Part shown: piece after piece, positions 62,184 through 64,000 of the stretch
Layout: each line of letters opens with the position of its first letter
How positions within the stretch are numbered: the stretch's first letter is position 1
Origin: Astropecten irregularis
Taxonomy: Eukaryota; Echinodermata; Asteroidea; Paxillosida; Astropectinidae
DNA length: 64,000 nucleotides
NCBI GenBank assembly: GCA_963971285.1
Contig: OZ020247.1
Location: 15,210,614-15,274,613 of the forward strand
Direction of reading: 5' to 3'
The notes under the pieces: generated by a model
Seen by the model: only the letters and a program-made list of their open reading frames with translations
Told to the model about the DNA's origin: nothing
The model's database searches: none
Program-made: the position numbers and the translations under genes

Positions 62184-62526
62184 AAAAGGGGAGCATTTGT
62201 GTTTCCGACGGCACTGAACGAGTTAAGCTCACGAAAAGAAATTCTGGACCAATTAATCGATCACGACAACTTGTAACACATTGTATTCGTAAAAGTCGGG
62301 TATATCTACTTGGCCTGAACGATCAAACTCGTATCAAACCAAGATGATTTCAGACATTAGAAAGTGAGAATCCCTACGGTGGCTTCTGACTGGCACCACT
62401 TCAATGAGGCTCAATAGCGTATTGTATTAATGCATAAAATTAATGTTTCGATCTATAGGACAATTGGATGGTGGGGGAATATAATACTGCAATAAGCTAC
62501 TAGTACTACATAATACAATGATGATT

Positions 62527-62872
62527 TAACAGTCGTCAAAGAAATACAGATTCACACATGGGCAAAAATATCAAGGAAGATATCGTAATAATCATCTGTG
62601 AAATTCCCAGTCTCATACGGTGCCCGTTTTCTGGGGGAAACAGTGAAAACGGCCACAGTATATTAATATTAATCTTTTCTCTTTTATTTTTTATCTTTAA
62701 AAGATGCAAAATAATTTTTCTGTATAAAAACAGCGTTTCAGGAAGAAATGTTGCAAAGTACGTATCAGTACTTTCTACCATCATCATCTTTATACCCTGT
62801 AAGTTATAGGTAAATCTGTGATGATTTCTGTTTCGGTATGCTACCGAAGTATTTTACTACCTTTAAAGGTAA
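62527..62872 (+). mobile_element. TTAA-type MITE, subfamily A
   Basis: GTCAAAGAAATACAGATTCA, ATTCCCAGTCTCATACGGTG, TATCTTTAAAAGATGC and CTACCGAAGTATTTTACTAC, CTTTAA. Confidence 0.75.
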
Positions 62873-63362
62873 CTCTATACTTTGTTTTTCGCCAAAGAAA
62901 TGCAGATTCATGAGCACAAAACGATATTAAGTAAGATACCATATAACGGTCACCTGTCCAGTCCCATACGGTGCCCACTGCTTTTTTAAAAACAGTGAAA
63001 AATTCTCACGGTACATTTTCAAATCTATTTACTGGATTCCCTGAGATCAAAACTTTTTGGTCTTTACTCTTTTCTGGATAAATACAGCATTTCAGGCAAA
63101 AACCCCAATAACGGTATATGTTTCTACCAGCACCATCTTTATAACCTGTAAGTTATTGGTATATCTGCAGATACCTACATTTTTTTGGTCTTTGGTTTTA
63201 GTTACTCTTTTCTAAATAAATACAGCATTTCAGGCAGGAAACAATTAATGGTAGGGCCTATGTTTTTATACTATCATCATCTTTATACACTGTAAGTTAT
63301 AAGTAAATCTGTGAAGATTTTTGTTTTGGTATGTTACCAAATTATGATACTACCTTTAACTT
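62869..63362 (+). mobile_element. TTAA-type MITEs, two overlapping A fragments
   Basis: A first copy starts TTAAAGGTAACTCTATACTTTG and reaches CTGTAAGTTATTGG at about 63160. A second 3' half (TTTGGTCTTTGGTTTTAGTT, AATACAGCATTTCAGGCAGG, TTACCAAATTATGATACTAC, CTTTAA) follows directly. Three A-type copies therefore lie head to tail from 62527. Confidence 0.7.
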
Positions 63363-63441
63363 GATGTGAGGCCTGATTAATGTATATTTGGTAATGACTT
63401 TCATATTAATGATTTATCCTGTACGTGGATATAGGTTCACC

Positions 63442-63621
63442 ATGCATCCAACCACGCAGACGAAGGGGGTACCAATGATGCTTGTAATAGCCTTACTGGT
63501 AACCATGACTACCAGCAAGGCAGATGGCGGCAGCCAATGGCAGTACAAGATAAAACCTGGCTCAGACATTCACGGTGGTGTGAAAATGGGAGTCGTGGAT
63601 GATAACTGTGACAATGGCAAG
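63442..63621 (+). CDS. first coding exon of a secreted protein, partial at the window edge
   Basis: Sixty codons open from an ATG 7 bases after a TATAG acceptor and end in phase 0 at a GTAATT donor. The protein begins MHPTTQTKGVPMMLVIALLV then TMTTSKADGGS, a signal peptide, followed by a mature start SQWQYKIKPGSDIHGG with DDNCDNGK at the end. The single Cys suggests that a disulfide domain continues downstream. The family is not recognised. The next exon lies beyond the window; the open frame past the donor runs into a MITE. The upstream Met at 63388 is before the acceptor and unlikely. Confidence 0.6.
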
Positions 63622-63655
63622 GTAATTAGAGCTTCAGGAATCTCTTCATTTTTAA

Positions 63656-63984
63656 TCATTAGGCCTAAAACAAATTGTTGTGTTGCCCTCAGCGACCGAC
63701 CGTAAAATGCCAAAACATTGGGTCGGGATTTTTTTTTTTTCTTTTTTTCTCTGAGTCCTAAAGTATATTAACTCACCATTTTTGACAGAAAATGTAAGAT
63801 TTAGCAGTAAAAAAGCGTGCCTCCTCAAAACGACCCAAGACCGTTGATTTATAAGCCCTGTGACCATACATCCTGTATTTATTCTTAAATGTTTGAAAGT
63901 CTGCCAAGAAAAAAAATCGACCGACCGACCCAAAATTTTAATTTTTCCACTTGAGGGCAACACAACAATTTTTTTTAGGCCTTA
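63656..63984 (-). mobile_element. AGGCCTAAAA inverted-end MITE, second complete copy
   Basis: Ends TTAGGCCTAAAACAAATTG, TTGTGTTGCCCTCAGCG and TTGAGGGCAACACAACAATT, TTTTTTAGGCCTTA. It is inverted relative to the 60018 copy and lies 34 bases into the intron after the last exon. Confidence 0.85.
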
Positions 63985-64000
63985 TGAGTAGAGTGGTAGA

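Overview
The window is animal nuclear DNA: multi-exon genes with GT-AG introns, AT-rich intergenic sequence, tRNA-derived SINEs and very many short inverted-repeat transposons. The protein repertoire and repeat style (rhodopsin-like peptide GPCR with decayed relatives nearby, PLBD2-type phospholipase B-like protein, EGF/LDLa/trypsin mosaic protease) fit a marine invertebrate deuterostome, most likely an echinoderm or close relative. That taxonomic call is an inference. No prokaryotic, viral, rRNA, CRISPR or intact tRNA gene was seen.

Genes, left to right. (1) Minus strand, 3294-5070: a class A GPCR whose coding exon is split between TM2 and TM3 by a 654-bp inverted-repeat element. (2) Plus strand, 9383-23002: a complete 11-exon PLBD2-like Ntn-hydrolase (557 aa). 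(3) Minus strand, 29918-32305: phosphoserine phosphatase in 5 coding exons (231 aa), with all HAD motifs. (4) Plus strand, 35101-44696: an unrecognised 199-aa single-pass membrane protein with a cysteine-rich tail, built from 7 coding segments that all join in phase 0. (5) Minus strand, 48032-55561: a secreted mosaic trypsin-like protease (413 aa: signal peptide, EGF-like, LDLa, EGF-like, S1 peptidase) in 9 exons. (6) Plus strand, 63442-63621: the first coding exon of a secreted protein that runs off the right edge. The exon models were checked for reading phase at every junction. The genes look functionally independent; there is no operon or pathway cluster.

The rest is dominated by mobile DNA. 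One family of 250-400 bp MITEs with TTAA targets (three subfamilies, more than 25 copies) sits in almost every intron and intergenic gap. Individually dated or nested insertions include a MULE-like 2.1-kb element with about 450-bp terminal inverted repeats and a 9-bp target duplication in PLBD2 intron 1; a 1.1-kb hAT-like element with an 8-bp target duplication nested in a TTAA MITE and itself holding another; a 299-bp MITE with a perfect 8-bp target duplication inside a 72-bp tandem array; a 1.07-kb long-inverted-repeat element; and TGACGTCA-rich repeats. Hammerhead/Penelope-like hairpin sequences, tRNA-derived SINEs, a LINE ORF2 C-terminal fragment and several minisatellites are also present.

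The most interesting points are the GPCR split by an inverted-repeat element with a reconstructable empty site, the unrecognised cysteine-rich membrane protein, the nested hAT/MITE insertions, the tandem tRNA-like satellite and the hammerhead-like insert.
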